Below are positions 35,610 through 46,180 of a stretch of 64,000 nucleotides of DNA, in pieces. The stretch's first letter is position 1. Every line of letters starts with the position of its first letter. Location: positions 1,488,001-1,552,000 of the forward strand of contig OY744467.1 of NCBI GenBank assembly GCA_963556145.1. Direction: 5' to 3'. Position numbers and translations under genes: made by a program. The notes under the pieces were generated by a model, which worked only from the letters and a program-made list of their open reading frames with translations, had not been told where the DNA came from and ran no database searches. The stretch is from Hygrocybe punicea (taxonomy: Eukaryota; Basidiomycota; Agaricomycetes; Agaricales; Hygrophoraceae).

Positions 35610-37001
35610 ATGCTTGCGTTACTCAATCGCAACCGGCGACAGGTGGAGATTCAACCGCGCAAGCAGGATAAAGTCAGGTTACATTTCCTGCACCCAACAA
35701 GCCATCCTCTAATCCTCTCTCTTTCAGGTCTTGCTACTGGGTTGTAGCTGTTCCGGAAAATCGACTATCAAAAAGGCTGCTGTTTTTCCTCTTCTTGCAT
35801 GTCGTACAAGTTGCTCAACTGCCTCGCACCTTTTAGCAAATCAGAATGCTCTACACCGGCAAGATTGCGCATACCCCTTGCGAATATCGGGAGCTTGTTT
35901 TCAACAATATAACTCATGGGATGATCCTTGTTTTAGACCTATTAGTCGATATGGGGCTTAAAGTGTCTTCGGCGAACCTCCCCTACGTCGACTTGGTTCG
36001 ACGTGCCCGCGATCCGGGCGGTGACGAGTCATTTTCGCCTGTCGTCCACTTGGCTTTGAAATCCCTCTGGAGTGATCCAAGTGTTCAATTTGTGTGGGAG
36101 CAGCGAAGTAAGGTGGCATTGCCAGAGAAGTGAGTCGCCGATTTATTTTATTGAGCTTCGTTTTTATCAGAGTCGACATGTCGGCATTCTTTCCAGTTTA
36201 CCTTATTTCTTTTCTTCACTGGACCGTGTATCCAAACGTGGCTATCAGCCGACTGATCAAGATATCCTTCACATTCTAACACAAACCATCGGCGTCACGG
36301 AGGAAGTACTCTCCTTCGGCGACTCAGATCTAACCGTAGTTGACGTTAACGGGAGTCGGAGCGGTCGGCGGAAGTGGGCACACTGCTTTCCAAATGTAAC
36401 TTGCATCCTTTTTGTGGTCAACTTAAATGGGTACGATCAATGCTTAAGAGAAGATCGGGAAGCGGTGCGTGTCATCGTTTGGCTATATTTGAGGTCAAGT
36501 TATGGAATATTGCTTTTGCAGAACCAAATGCAAGACGCAATGACAGTGTGGGGTTCGATATGCGCAAGCCAATGGTTTCACAAAACACCAGTGGTGGGTT
36601 GATCACTATTAAATCCCTCGAAGTTTGTCCCGGATTACGCTGGTTGCTTCTAGATCTTAATTTTCAACCAGTATGACCTTTTCGAAGAGAAAATTAAGAC
36701 TTGCGATATAAAGAGCTTCTTTCCGGTCAGTCACCAAAAAAACCCTTTTGAATGCGCAACTTGACCACTTTTTGCAGGATTTCACAGGAGAACCGGGCGA
36801 TGTTTCTGAAGGTGTAAACTATTTTAAACAGCGTTTCTCAAGCCTGGCACCGAGGTCAAAGAAGGACCGGGTTGTCCATATTCAGTATGTCATTTCCATC
36901 CTCTTGTTTGTGGTTACTCAGTATGTTTTAAAACACATAGCACCACAGTTGCCACGAACACAAGCATGCTGCGGGAAGTAATTGTCGATATGCAAAGTTG
37001 A
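35610..37001 (+). CDS. Divergent heterotrimeric G-protein alpha subunit
   Basis: A multi-exon Ras-like GTPase with the G-alpha helical insert. It has the P-loop VLLLGCSCSGKSTIKK, a helical domain (HLALKSLWSDPSVQFVWEQR, then LPYFFSSLDRVSKRGYQPTD), a switch I region DILHILTQTIGVTEE, a switch II region VVDVNGSRSGRRKWAHCF, then FVVNLNGYDQCLREDREA, FLNQYDLF (usual NKxD is NQYD) and a C-terminal TTVATNTSMLRE (usual TCAT). In normal G-alpha the catalytic Arg of switch I and the Gln of GGQ drive GTP hydrolysis; here the positions hold Leu and Ser. Membership is clear but activity is doubtful. It could be a pseudogene-in-progress or a lineage-specific variant. The start at 35610 gives a short N-terminus without a clear myristoylation glycine. 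Confidence 0.85.
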
Positions 37002-37392
37002 TTCGTCTTACATCCCCTCTCATCGTCCCTGCTATTGACATCATTTTTCAGATTTGCTCGGCATTGAAGACTAATGTTCGGAATTATTGTATACCTACCA
37101 TTGTCCTGTTCTGCTCCATCTCCATTATCATCTCCTGACTCTTGTAACCATTGACAGGAATTGGTATTGCATTTCGATTAGTACAGGGTCCTGTCTATGT
37201 TTTGGCCAGTCTGGCTTATAGTAAATGCCAATTGCCAGAGGTTTGTGCTGTTGGGGGATCGGGGATCAACAACATCAACGTGTGACGGACTTCCACTGAT
37301 CATTCGTAACAAAAGGCTGTCAGGCTTCTTGAAAATATTCGTCATTAATTATCAGGGAGCCACAACGGTAATCCCAAAGAGATATTCGTTGG
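37002..37392. other. Intergenic, convergent
   Basis: 390 bp between the G-alpha stop and the proteasome gene stop; no feature seen. Confidence 0.4.
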
Positions 37393-38601
37393 TCAAGCAG
37401 TCTTCATCTCCGTATCCTCATCTTTCTTTGCTAGTCCCTCTGTCTGGAGCAGCGCGTCGATCTCTGTTGGTTTGTAGATTTTCGCTTTGGGCTGCTTGGT
37501 GGTGGGATCGAGCGTCAACACCGCAAATTCAACTGGGTGCAAATGTTTCACCGTGAGTCTGGCACGCACACATGGCGTCGCAGACATTTACTTACGTTTC
37601 TCACTCCCCAAAGTCGTGCTGTCCATGGTCTTGCTCATCACTCTGAGAACCAGACCGATGGCATCCTTCACCTCAATATCATCCTTGTACTCCTGCTTCA
37701 GAAGGCTCTGGGCGGTACCGTTATTTGCGCCGATACAGGTGGCTTTCCAGCCGGAATAGTTCCCTGAGGGGTCCGAGTGGTAGAGCTGGAATTGATAGTG
37801 CGGATCGTAGCCAGCGTACAGTATAGAAACGCCAAATGGCCGAAGGCCTGAGGGAATGTAAGTTATGCATTAAAAAAGGATTTTTTTCGTTTTCGAACCT
37901 CCGAATTGTGTGTAACCCTGTTTCATATCGCAAAGTCGCTGTGCCAGAAGTTCCACCGGGACATCCTCGTTGTACGTGAGCAAATGCCGCTGTGCTGCTG
38001 CGCGGGCAAAATTCACAAGCGAATTGGCATCGGCGGTAAGTCCGGCCACTCCTCCAATGATATTTCTGTGGGATCCAAGAGTTTCAATCGCGAGGCGATG
38101 TGAACGTTTGAGGGGTGCAAGGACACGTACGAATTGAGCAAGAATAGTTTTTCGCCGCTACCTCCATACCCGCCCTCTTTCGAACCTGATAAATCTAACA
38201 GCTTCCCTGTTACTTTCTTTTCTGCGGCCAACACGACACCATCCTTTGCTAGGACACCCAAGACTGTACCTGCGTGTGAAATGGCCTCCATTGCATACTC
38301 GACTGTTCACAACGTGTTGAGCATAGACCCACTCGCCAACTTTTCGATATATATATTTCAGAAAAAGCTCACTCTGGTAAAGACGGCCTGGACAATGTGT
38401 TGTTAGGTATAGGATCAAGGAAAGATCGAGGAGAACCTACCTTCGGGCGAAAAGATGGTCGTTCGACCTAATCAGATATAAGCAGAATGTAAGACGAGTC
38501 CTGCGATTTGTGCACGGGCGACGTACTGTCATAACGTCTGGCCTGGAAGAAAGGAGTGAGGAAATGATACACATTCAGGGCTCATAACTTTGACAGACCA
38601 T
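37393..38601 (-). CDS. PRE9: 20S proteasome subunit alpha-3 (PSMA4/Pre9)
   Basis: Structural ring subunit of the 20S core proteasome. The spliced protein begins [32 protein letters not shown], the alpha-subunit signature, and continues [20 protein letters not shown], a Gly/Ser-rich insert [82 protein letters not shown] and a charged C-terminal tail. The [18 protein letters not shown] start and YTQFGG.RPFGVSLLY block identify alpha-3. The first exon seems to contain only the start codon (38601-38599), followed by an intron to 38543. It lies 143 bp upstream (in map order) of the gluconokinase stop, same strand. Confidence 0.92.
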
Positions 38602-38744
38602 GATGGTTGTGGAAAACTTGAAGCTTGTCGACGATTTGCAGTTCACTGACGCGTACGGTCCCCAATATGGGTCGGAAGTTGCCGCACCGCCAGTTATTAT
38701 TTTCTCAAAGAATAAAATCCTATTTACACTAGTACTGTAACGCG

Positions 38745-39414
38745 TTAAACCGCCGTAGTTAACCTGCGCCAGCCATGCTGTGCCTTCCTGACTTGTTCCT
38801 CTGTGTTGTCTTGCATCGAGACCACGACCACGTCCGAGCCATCATCTCCCCGAGGATCCTCCAATGTTTCCAGCTGACTGTCCAACATCCCTGCCTTCAT
38901 GAAGTGGCCCTCCCGCCTCTCCATCCTCCGCAGTAACTCATCCTTCTCCCCCTCGATGAACACGAAGCACGTCCGCAGGTCTTCAGGGCCAACCGCCGAG
39001 GCCCTCCCGCGCAGGACGTCTCTGTAGCTCCTCTTCAGCGCGGAACACGCCACAACGATCCCTGCCAATTCCCGCCCCTCCTCCCGGCCACTGGCAGTAC
39101 GTTGTTCTTCCATGACCATCCGCTCCGCATGCGTCCTGATAAGCCGGAGCCATGGTTCGCGGTCCGCATCTGTCAGTGGCGTCCCAGACGCCATCTTGGC
39201 CACGTTTGCTTGCGGATGCAAGTCGTCGCCGTCGGTGAACGGCATACCTGCCGCTGCCGCTAGACTGGCGCCCAGCGTCGACTTTCCCGTCCCTGACACG
39301 CCCTGTGTGACCGTAAGGGGAATCAGCGCTCAGGTGACCAAGCTGAGGGACAAAACCACATGCGCGTACCATCACGACAACAAGCCAGGGGGAGTGAGCG
39401 GCGGTTCGTGGCAT
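38745..39414 (-). CDS. Gluconokinase
   Basis: Phosphorylates D-gluconate to 6-phosphogluconate with ATP, feeding the pentose phosphate pathway. Two exons (39414-39370 and 39302-38745) encode 200 residues. The intron falls just before the P-loop GVSGTGKSTLGA. Other family blocks are TDGDDLHPQANVAKMASGTP (substrate-binding), DREPWLRLI, VVACSALKRSYRDVLRG, and the lid/end block HFMKAGMLDSQLETLEDP. Length and order match gluconate kinases of the shikimate-kinase-like fold. Confidence 0.93.
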
Positions 39415-39565
39415 GATTGTTGCAGTACTAGTATGAACATTACATATATCAAAATGTCAACACAAAACAATTTCCCTTCATCTAAAACTACCAAGATTCT
39501 GAGTAAGACAAGACAATTGTTAGTTGCGAAATCTATACGCGCAGACCACCGTGGCGCTTTCAGCT

Positions 39566-40067
39566 TTATCCCAACATCTCCTCGTCATCGGCGTCGATGT
39601 GCTCCTCCTTTGAGAGCTCGCGCTTGAGGCCCGCCTTGGCGAGCGCCTCCTCGGAGTTGTAGTCTACCTTTTTGCCACGGGTCCTGCGCGACGTGATCGC
39701 CGACGGGTCGATTTCAGAGAAATCCTCCTGGGATTTTGGTCAGATCGACTCTGCCCAGAGATGTGTGTACGTACGTCTTCTTCGATCATGTCGTCATCTC
39801 CATCATCGTCATCGTCGTCGTCGTCGTCATCGTCGTCTTCCTCATCGTCGTCCTCCATCTCCTCGTCGCCATCCTCCTCCTCCTCCTCCTCCTCCTCCTC
39901 CTTCCGGCTGGCAGGCTTTTTCCCTTTTCCCTTGTCGGCGCCCTCCTTGACGGAGCTCCCCTTCCCGCTCGCGCTGTTGCCGCTGCACCCGTGTCAAGTC
40001 AGCTTGGCAGTGCCACGCAAGAACAAATAGATAACACGTACGTTTTACTCGTGGCTGCACTCGACAT
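39566..40067 (-). CDS. CHZ1: Histone H2A.Z chaperone CHZ1-like
   Basis: A small acidic nuclear histone chaperone that delivers H2A.Z-H2B for exchange by SWR1. Exons 40067-40042, 39982-39775 and 39727-39566 encode 131 residues. After a Ser/Gly/Lys start there is a run of Glu and then a long run of Asp (coded by GAG/GAT repeats at about 39790-39900). The CHZ motif follows: FSEIDPSAITSRRTRGKKVD and YNSEEALAKAGL. The C-terminus is acidic (DADDEEMLG). Length suits basidiomycete CHZ proteins. Confidence 0.88.
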
Positions 40068-40849
40068 TGATGTCTTTTTTCGGGAGTAAACGCTGTCCTT
40101 CACGACGCGTGGTGGCGTGTAGATGGGAAAACACGTTGTCGGATGTTTGGTCGTGTGTTCGCGACTATGTGATCGGAGTTTTAAAGCATCGGCGAATTCC
40201 GTGACTGCTTGCTCGGCCTGAGGTCGAGGAGTCGGCGAGGACCTTATCGTGCATCAACATCAGACTGACCAATTGACACTCACACAGTCTGAGCACGCCT
40301 TGTTGATTGCCGCGGTTGATATTCTTCTTCTGTGTAATCATTGCTACCGCCGTGACTGGTGCATCGCTCCGACCCTAGGGCCTCTGGCCATCTGATCCAC
40401 CAAGTGATGCACCGTGCAATGACGGTTAATCCACATATGTATTCAATTTCACTTTCTGTTCCGCTAACTTTAGCTTCACACCCACGGCTGTCGTCCGTCT
40501 CTATGTCGCCCATCGGTGGTGCGAAGAAGCTTTTGCCTGGATACGAGCAGCTGGTGTGCGCAGATGCGCAGCGTCAGACCAAATCACGCTGTTCTTTTCT
40601 TCAAGTTCGCGGACTTCCTCCATCCTCAGTTCCGCTGATGTTCGTGGTTATGTGGGGCGGGAGTCTTGCCAGTGGGAACCGACAGCCTGATCAACTTCTC
40701 GTCTCCAGCTTACCTCAGCGACAGGCATCATAAGCCTTCGGCATTTTATGCAGATTAACGTTAGTCGCGACGCTTATCAGATCTCCGGAGGGTATTAATG
40801 CCAGTCATATCATTCATCCTACCCGCTGCTATTGCACACTCCCCCACAC
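40068..40849. promoter_or_regulatory. Divergent intergenic region, CHZ1 / DUF6593-like gene
   Basis: 780 bp between head-to-head genes. The short frames present (for example 40280-40513 minus, 40359-40733 plus) overlap antiparallel and show no family features; I read this as promoter DNA. Confidence 0.4.
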
Positions 40850-42609
40850 ATGTCTTCCCACCATCCCCCCCTACTCTCGGCCACCTTCCCCTCTCTGCGC
40901 CGTTTAGCCATCGGCGATGACTACATGTCTGCCTGCCAGCCGAAATCCCCCCTACTCGTGCTCAAGCTATCTTCGCTTTCATTCCTTGACTCGACGGTCT
41001 ACAACGACCGCACCCAGGAGCAGCTGTATGTCGTCAGAACGGCCGGTACGGCCACCACCGTCATCACCCGGACCGATTCGTGGGAATGCTCAGCCAAAAG
41101 GATTGCGGACATCAAGTGGCCAAAGCGACTCCCTACCAAATGCAATGGGCCCGGGAGTGACCTCCAGGGCGTTTCGGTCCAGATGGCTGGGGGACGCTGG
41201 AAGTCGGGCTGGGATCTGCTCAGGGCATCCCATCATATGTGGTAAATGTCCTTCTTGTTCCCCTCCTTACTTCTTTTGTTCATGATTTCTATGTACAGCA
41301 CTCATAGGTTCACCGTGCCCAACTATGCTCATAGTCTGAAATGGAAACGTACTGGTACTGGATATCAGGTAACATTTTTGCTTTACACCCTTTATTGCAT
41401 TCTTGTACTGAGCTGCTTTGGTATGCCTGTTGATAGTGCGTGAGCTCTGCGGTCAAGGGACCTATTGCGACTTTCGATCCCGCTATCAAGTCTGTCCCAC
41501 CGAGACTTCGAGTTTATCAGACCGTGCATCAACAGAGTGATGGCCAGCCATCGCTAGAATACGAGGGCATATCACTTCATTTACTTGATCACCTCCTCGT
41601 CACCGCTCTGCTGTTGACAACAGACGCCCAGAATTGGAAATCATTGGACATAAATATTAATGTCGTCGCAGATCATCCACCCAAATCTGCTCCGGTAGCT
41701 TCTTCTACCTCCATCCAACAATGGCTGGACAGTGTCATTTGTGATCAATCTTTCCCCCGCCAGGTCACCACAACCGCCAAGGACTCCGCTGAACATTCGT
41801 TAGCTCCAGCGAGCAGTGGTAGTCCTTCCTTACTATTAGACCCTCAAAGCCCATCCTCCCCGTCCATCCTCTTTCCGTCTCCAAGCAGCTCCGCTCCATC
41901 GCAAACATTCACGGATCCATCCATCCGCGAAGACAACGTACCCCCAACCCAACAAATTCCTCCGCAATACCGCTTCACATCCACTCAGTCACTCTCACGG
42001 AACCGCTCCATGGCGAGCTCTCCACGTTACCGAGAGCTGCCGACGCCCCCACCGTTACAGCCGCTCTCCATCCAGCGCCGCCGCACGCAGAGTTCCCACA
42101 CTGTAACGCGCTCGCGCTCAACGCCACCCGCGAGGATTCACAAGCCCACCTCGCATTCCCTGCGCTCGTTTAGCCACTCAAGCTCAAATTCAATCTCAAG
42201 CACAAGCACTACTTCGTCTTTGCCGTCAGGTATGACGCAACGCCGTCTCCCGCCCACGCCGTCTCCATCCTGGATGCCCCCCATCATCACAGTTTCTATA
42301 GCAGTGGAGCAACGTGTTTCCAACTATGGAAAGCGGACGTTGCCACCTACGCCGTGTGAGACGTTGTCGGGCGTGTCTTCGACCGAGATGTTGGCGGAAC
42401 ACGATCCGCAGCAGCAGCAGCAACGGGGGCGGCAGTGCCGGACGATGGAGCTTGAGTTGGAGAAAGAGGCGACAGAGCTGGCCGAATGGTTGCAGATGCT
42501 GACGAATCACCGACATCCGCTGTCGGCACGCCTGGCGGTGTTTGATACTCCTCCCCCGGCGTACAACTCGATTGATTTCGCCACAGCTGATGCTGATGCC
42601 GGGAGTTGA
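40850..42609 (+). CDS. DUF6593-like protein with long disordered tail
   Basis: Exons 40850-41241, 41299-41368 and 41437-42609 encode 544 residues. The N-terminal 270 residues look like a basidiomycete-specific beta-rich domain seen in DUF6593/tubby-like proteins: QLYVVRTAGTATTVITRTD, IADIKWPKRLP, VQMAGGRWKSG, RFTVPNYAHSLKWKR, GPIATFDPAIKSVPPRLRVY and ISLHLLDHLLVTALLLTTD. From about 290 to 500 it is low-complexity Ser/Pro/Arg with PPT and PSP motifs, likely disordered. The end has a short helical stretch with ELEKEATELAEWLQ. Function unknown. Confidence 0.75.
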
Positions 42610-43625
42610 GGCCTTCTGTGCGACTTTCGGTATTATGGAGTCTGGCTCCAATGCAATGTTTCTATAATATTTTGTACAACCCTTTGTATCAATTATGCAG
42701 TTTGTTATGTTGGCGAGTGGTATATATTGGCGTGCCGATATATCCTGCTCGAGGAGATGTTGTGTAGTACATAAATGTAATTGTAAACTTTTCAAGAAAA
42801 TTTCTGTGGCCTTAGGCCCCCCACGCAGATCTTTAAGTCCTTGAGGATCAAGTAGGACACCTGTGGAGAAGTGCAATTCTGTGCGAGATCCACAACCCTC
42901 TGGGACAACTCCAGTAGGCTAGTAGACTTCATGTGCGGTTGTGCGAGTCTGATTTCCGTTCCCCCCCGCCGCCCCCAATGTGGTATGACTGCGCACGTCA
43001 ACAAAAGCCGGCTGTAGCGTTCAGCTTGAAGGCCATCGATCGATCAAGCTCCATATGAGTCCATATGGGATAAGCGTATCGATAAGCCTCCGATCACATT
43101 CGACGATTCCGTTGTCGGGTTGAGCGCTGAAAGCTGAGCACTGAAACTGCGACAATGGAAAGCCGCATCAAGTCATGGTTCTGAGGGTGAAAAAACTGTC
43201 ATTTCGAGCTGTCTGATTATGGTGCACATGTGGCTAGTACGTACGGCTGTTTTTGGCCAGGAGGGCGGACACTTCACCATGCTTGTTGCAAGATTAAACA
43301 AGACAAGCATGGTACTAGATTATAGACAGCTTCTGTATGAATAGAGCGTCAACACGGGTTGGATCTGCATCCTGGAGAGTGTGTGGTCCTGCAGCTGAGA
43401 GTAAGCACCGTCACCGTTGATCTTGGTGTTATTAAGCATATATTTTGTATGGTGCCGTACCTGTCTCCCAGTATTCTCTGCTTTTCATGAAACTGACTAC
43501 TGTGAACTTGTTTTCATCCTGCGAGCCTGGAAGTCATGGCAATATAACACCAAGTCATGTGATCTTACCTTTCCCACTTCCTCCCAGCAACAAGTGTAAC
43601 CACTGCATTACTTACACTAATAGCC
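42610..43625. other. Intergenic region
   Basis: About 1 kb with no convincing gene. A 216-codon minus-strand frame (42226-42876) overlaps the preceding gene antisense and is treated as a shadow. It probably includes the CTR gene promoter. Confidence 0.4.
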
Positions 43626-44617
43626 ATGGACCACGGTCACAGCGGACACGAAATGCCCACAGGACCCAAATGTTCCATGCATATGCTCTGGTACGCACGT
43701 TTGCCGTCCGTTCACTTCCTGTCTCCTCATCACTACCAACTTGCTACCCCTCTCTACCCGCCCCTCCCACTACCGGCCCAGACAGGAACACACAGATCAT
43801 CGACACCTGCATCGTCTTCCCACAGTGGCACATCACCTCCCACCTCACTTTCTTCCTCTCCTGTCTCGCCATCCTTGCGCTGGGAGTGCTCTACGAGTAC
43901 CTCCGCTTCGTCCAACATGCCGTCGACATACGCATCGCTGCGTCCCTCGTCGCTGCCTCACGTGACAGCAATGTCTTCTCCAGACCGTTGCATCGGAGTG
44001 CGTCGGCGAGCGGGTCGGAGAGCGATGAGCTTGAGGAAGATGGGTTGCTTTCACGGTCGAGGGGCGGCGGCCAACGTCGCCGCGGAGGTGGCGTCCTGCA
44101 CAAGCTCCATTCCAGGTGTCTATGTCCCGTCACTCACGCTAATACCTAATACTAACCAATTTACTGTCAACTTGTCCTTTGGTGGGCATCAAGGCTTGCG
44201 ACACCCGTCCCACCTGTGCAACGAGTAGTGCGGGCACTGCTGTACGGTGCAACGGTGTTCCTGTCGTTCTTCCTGATGCTCGTGTTCATGACATATAATG
44301 TGCGTTGATCTGCCTTTTTTTTCTTTCCTTTTTTTGTTGGGCACATGGCATATGTACGCATCCATCTCCGAGTCCGGAACCCGAATTTGCGTGATGCGGG
44401 TTCTGCTGTGACTCCGCCGCCTTCTCATGCTGATGCCAATGGTTCTTGATACCGATCATGATACTTGATCCTGATACATTTTTGCTTAAAAATATAGGCA
44501 TACCTGATCCTAGCGGTAGTAGCAGGCGCCGCCGCCGGACATTATGTATTCGGGAGCCACATGGACGTAGATGCCATACTAGCTGCGGGGACGGGCAAAG
44601 GCATGGCATGTCATTGA
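43626..44617 (+). CDS. CTR-family copper transporter
   Basis: High-affinity copper(I) transporter that works as a membrane trimer. Exons 43626-43690, 43786-44115, 44194-44299 and 44498-44617 encode 206 residues. The Met/His-rich N-terminus (MDHGHSGHEMPTGPKCSMHM) suits copper capture. TM1 is at about WHITSHLTFFLSCLAILALG. A cytosolic loop rich in Ser, Glu and Arg follows. TM2 contains the MxxxM copper filter (LSFFLMLVFMTYN) and TM3 the GxxxG packing motif (AVVAGAAAGHYVFG). The C-terminus ends GMACH, a Cys-His ending common in this family. All hallmark motifs are intact. Organelle or plasma membrane location cannot be told. Confidence 0.92.
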
Positions 44618-45029
44618 CGAGGAAGGGTTTGACTGTCGTAAACAGTTCTTTTCTTTATTTCGAAGGGAGGGTTTTTTAGGTGGCGACATTATATGGTCAT
44701 ATCTTCTACAACTACTGATTGTGTTTCCGCTTGATTCTATATCCTGTCCAGTGCTTCTCCTATATATTGAGAACTCAGAAGAGAAAAGTTCAATAATTCA
44801 CATGCTTTTGGTTTGAAATTACTTGGTTTTACAGCCATTTTCGAACTCGTGTTTTCGAACTCGTGTTTTTCCCGCTACCTTTAGGTAGTGGGTCTTATTT
44901 AACGATCGGGTTTGGATCTTCCGCCAAAAAATAATTTTTCTGTTCCATGCTGTGCTGGGGTTCCGAGCCAGCTTCTATTGTCACACGTATCACTCTACGC
45001 TAAGGCGTCCTCCTCGTCCTCATTCACCA
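44618..45029. other. Boundary between the gene island and the Helitron gene
   Basis: AT-rich. It holds a 14-bp tandem duplication (TTTTCGAACTCGTG twice, about 44842-44869) followed by the palindrome CTACCTTTAGGTAG (about 44876-44889). These may mark the element's left boundary or promoter; not proven. Confidence 0.45.
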
Positions 45030-46178
45030 TGTCTCTTGTGAATGGAAAACCTGCTCGTGTTGCGTACAATTTCTCCTTACCTAAATCTCATGTCTCCGCA
45101 TCTTTCCTTCGTCAACATTTTTTTGATGTCTCGGATAACACTTGTTTCCTCCTGGTTTCCGTGCCCGTTGATGACGGTTCTTTCACAACCGTGGCCGAGT
45201 TCTTAATAACGAAAACGATGGGACCTGCCGACGTTACACTAGGCATGAACTGGAAGGCTTTGTGTCAAGACGCTGGTATTGATAATCATGTCATCAAAAA
45301 TATGACAAGCACTTCGGGCACGCAATCTCCACGTCAACATGTTGTTCGTGAAATTGTCACCGATGGCTTGCGTACGCTACGTATGTCTTCATTTCTTGCC
45401 GGTGGCTCATTTTGTGCTTTCTTAAAAGATCTTTCACCGAATCCTGCATCCTCTGCTCCTTCGATTACTGGCGATTCATGTGAGTTTATATTTGGTCATA
45501 GTGTACTCTCTATGTTTTTCTTCCTTTAACAACTATGTACATGTTCATTATTGAACATTTTAAAAACTTCTTTCGCTGAATATTCCATCCTTGTCTCCTT
45601 CGAATCCTCTTCGCAATTTATGTCCATTTTTTACTGTTTGAGTGTGCTTTACATGTTTATCCCCGATTAACAGCTATGTTCTTTACTGATCAATTTACTG
45701 TAGCCATGACGGATCAGCCTTTTTCTCTCACACAGTCAACGGAAAGGCATTTATCAACACTTACGGCAACTGGCTCGTACCAATCAATGCCCTCCACCGA
45801 TGGCTCATATCAATCAATGCTCTCCGCCGATGGCTCGATCCAATCAACGCTCTCCGCCGACGGCTCGTACCTATCAACAATTCCTGCGGACAGTTCATGC
45901 CAGCCCCGTTCGTATTGACTTTGCTATATGTTTTCTATTTTTAACGGTTTTCCCTTTCAGCTACTGGATTCAACCCAACGAACGACGCTGGTTCATACCA
46001 GGACAGTATGTATTGTACATGTTTTTGGTGTTCGGATTCTAACCCTTTTTGTTTTCAGCTGATGGCGCTTACAAATCAATCATTCCTGGGGAGAGTTCGT
46101 GCCAGCATGGTCTGTATCAGTCTTACTTTCTTTTGTTCTGCTTCTAACTCTTATCCCTTTCAGACTCAATTAAAGAGC
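45030..46178 (+). CDS. 5' exons of the Helitron gene (repeat-rich N-terminal region)
   Basis: From the ATG at 45030 a frame of about 150 codons runs to a donor near 45479 (GVNGKP.. type start MSLVNGKPARVAYNFSLPKS, then SGTQSPRQHVVREIVTDGLR). It is followed by short segments bounded by TTNCAG-type acceptors: about 45675-45915, 45961-46005, 46060-46110 and 46163 onward. The segments code for a recurring Asp/Gly-Ser-Tyr-Gln-Ser unit (TGSYQS, DGSYQS, AGSYQD, GAYKS). The last acceptor joins in frame to the long Rep/helicase frame. I therefore infer one gene with a modular, repeat-rich leader. Exact splice sites are uncertain, and these exons could instead be non-coding leader. Confidence 0.45.
45767..45887. 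repeat. 30-bp tandem repeat, four copies
   Basis: The unit GGCTCGTACCAATCAATG plus about 12 bp repeats four times with drift, encoding a ten-residue unit of the form D-G-S-Y-Q-S-M-L-S-A. Confidence 0.75.
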
Positions 46179-46180
46179 CT

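Noticed and set aside
35728..35845. GC-AG intron directly after the G-alpha P-loop
   Set aside because: A GT donor six bases downstream also keeps the frame, so a third GC-AG intron is not claimed.
42226..42876. 216-codon minus-strand frame at the end of the DUF6593-like gene
   Set aside because: Antisense to a well-supported exon for most of its length, and no family features.
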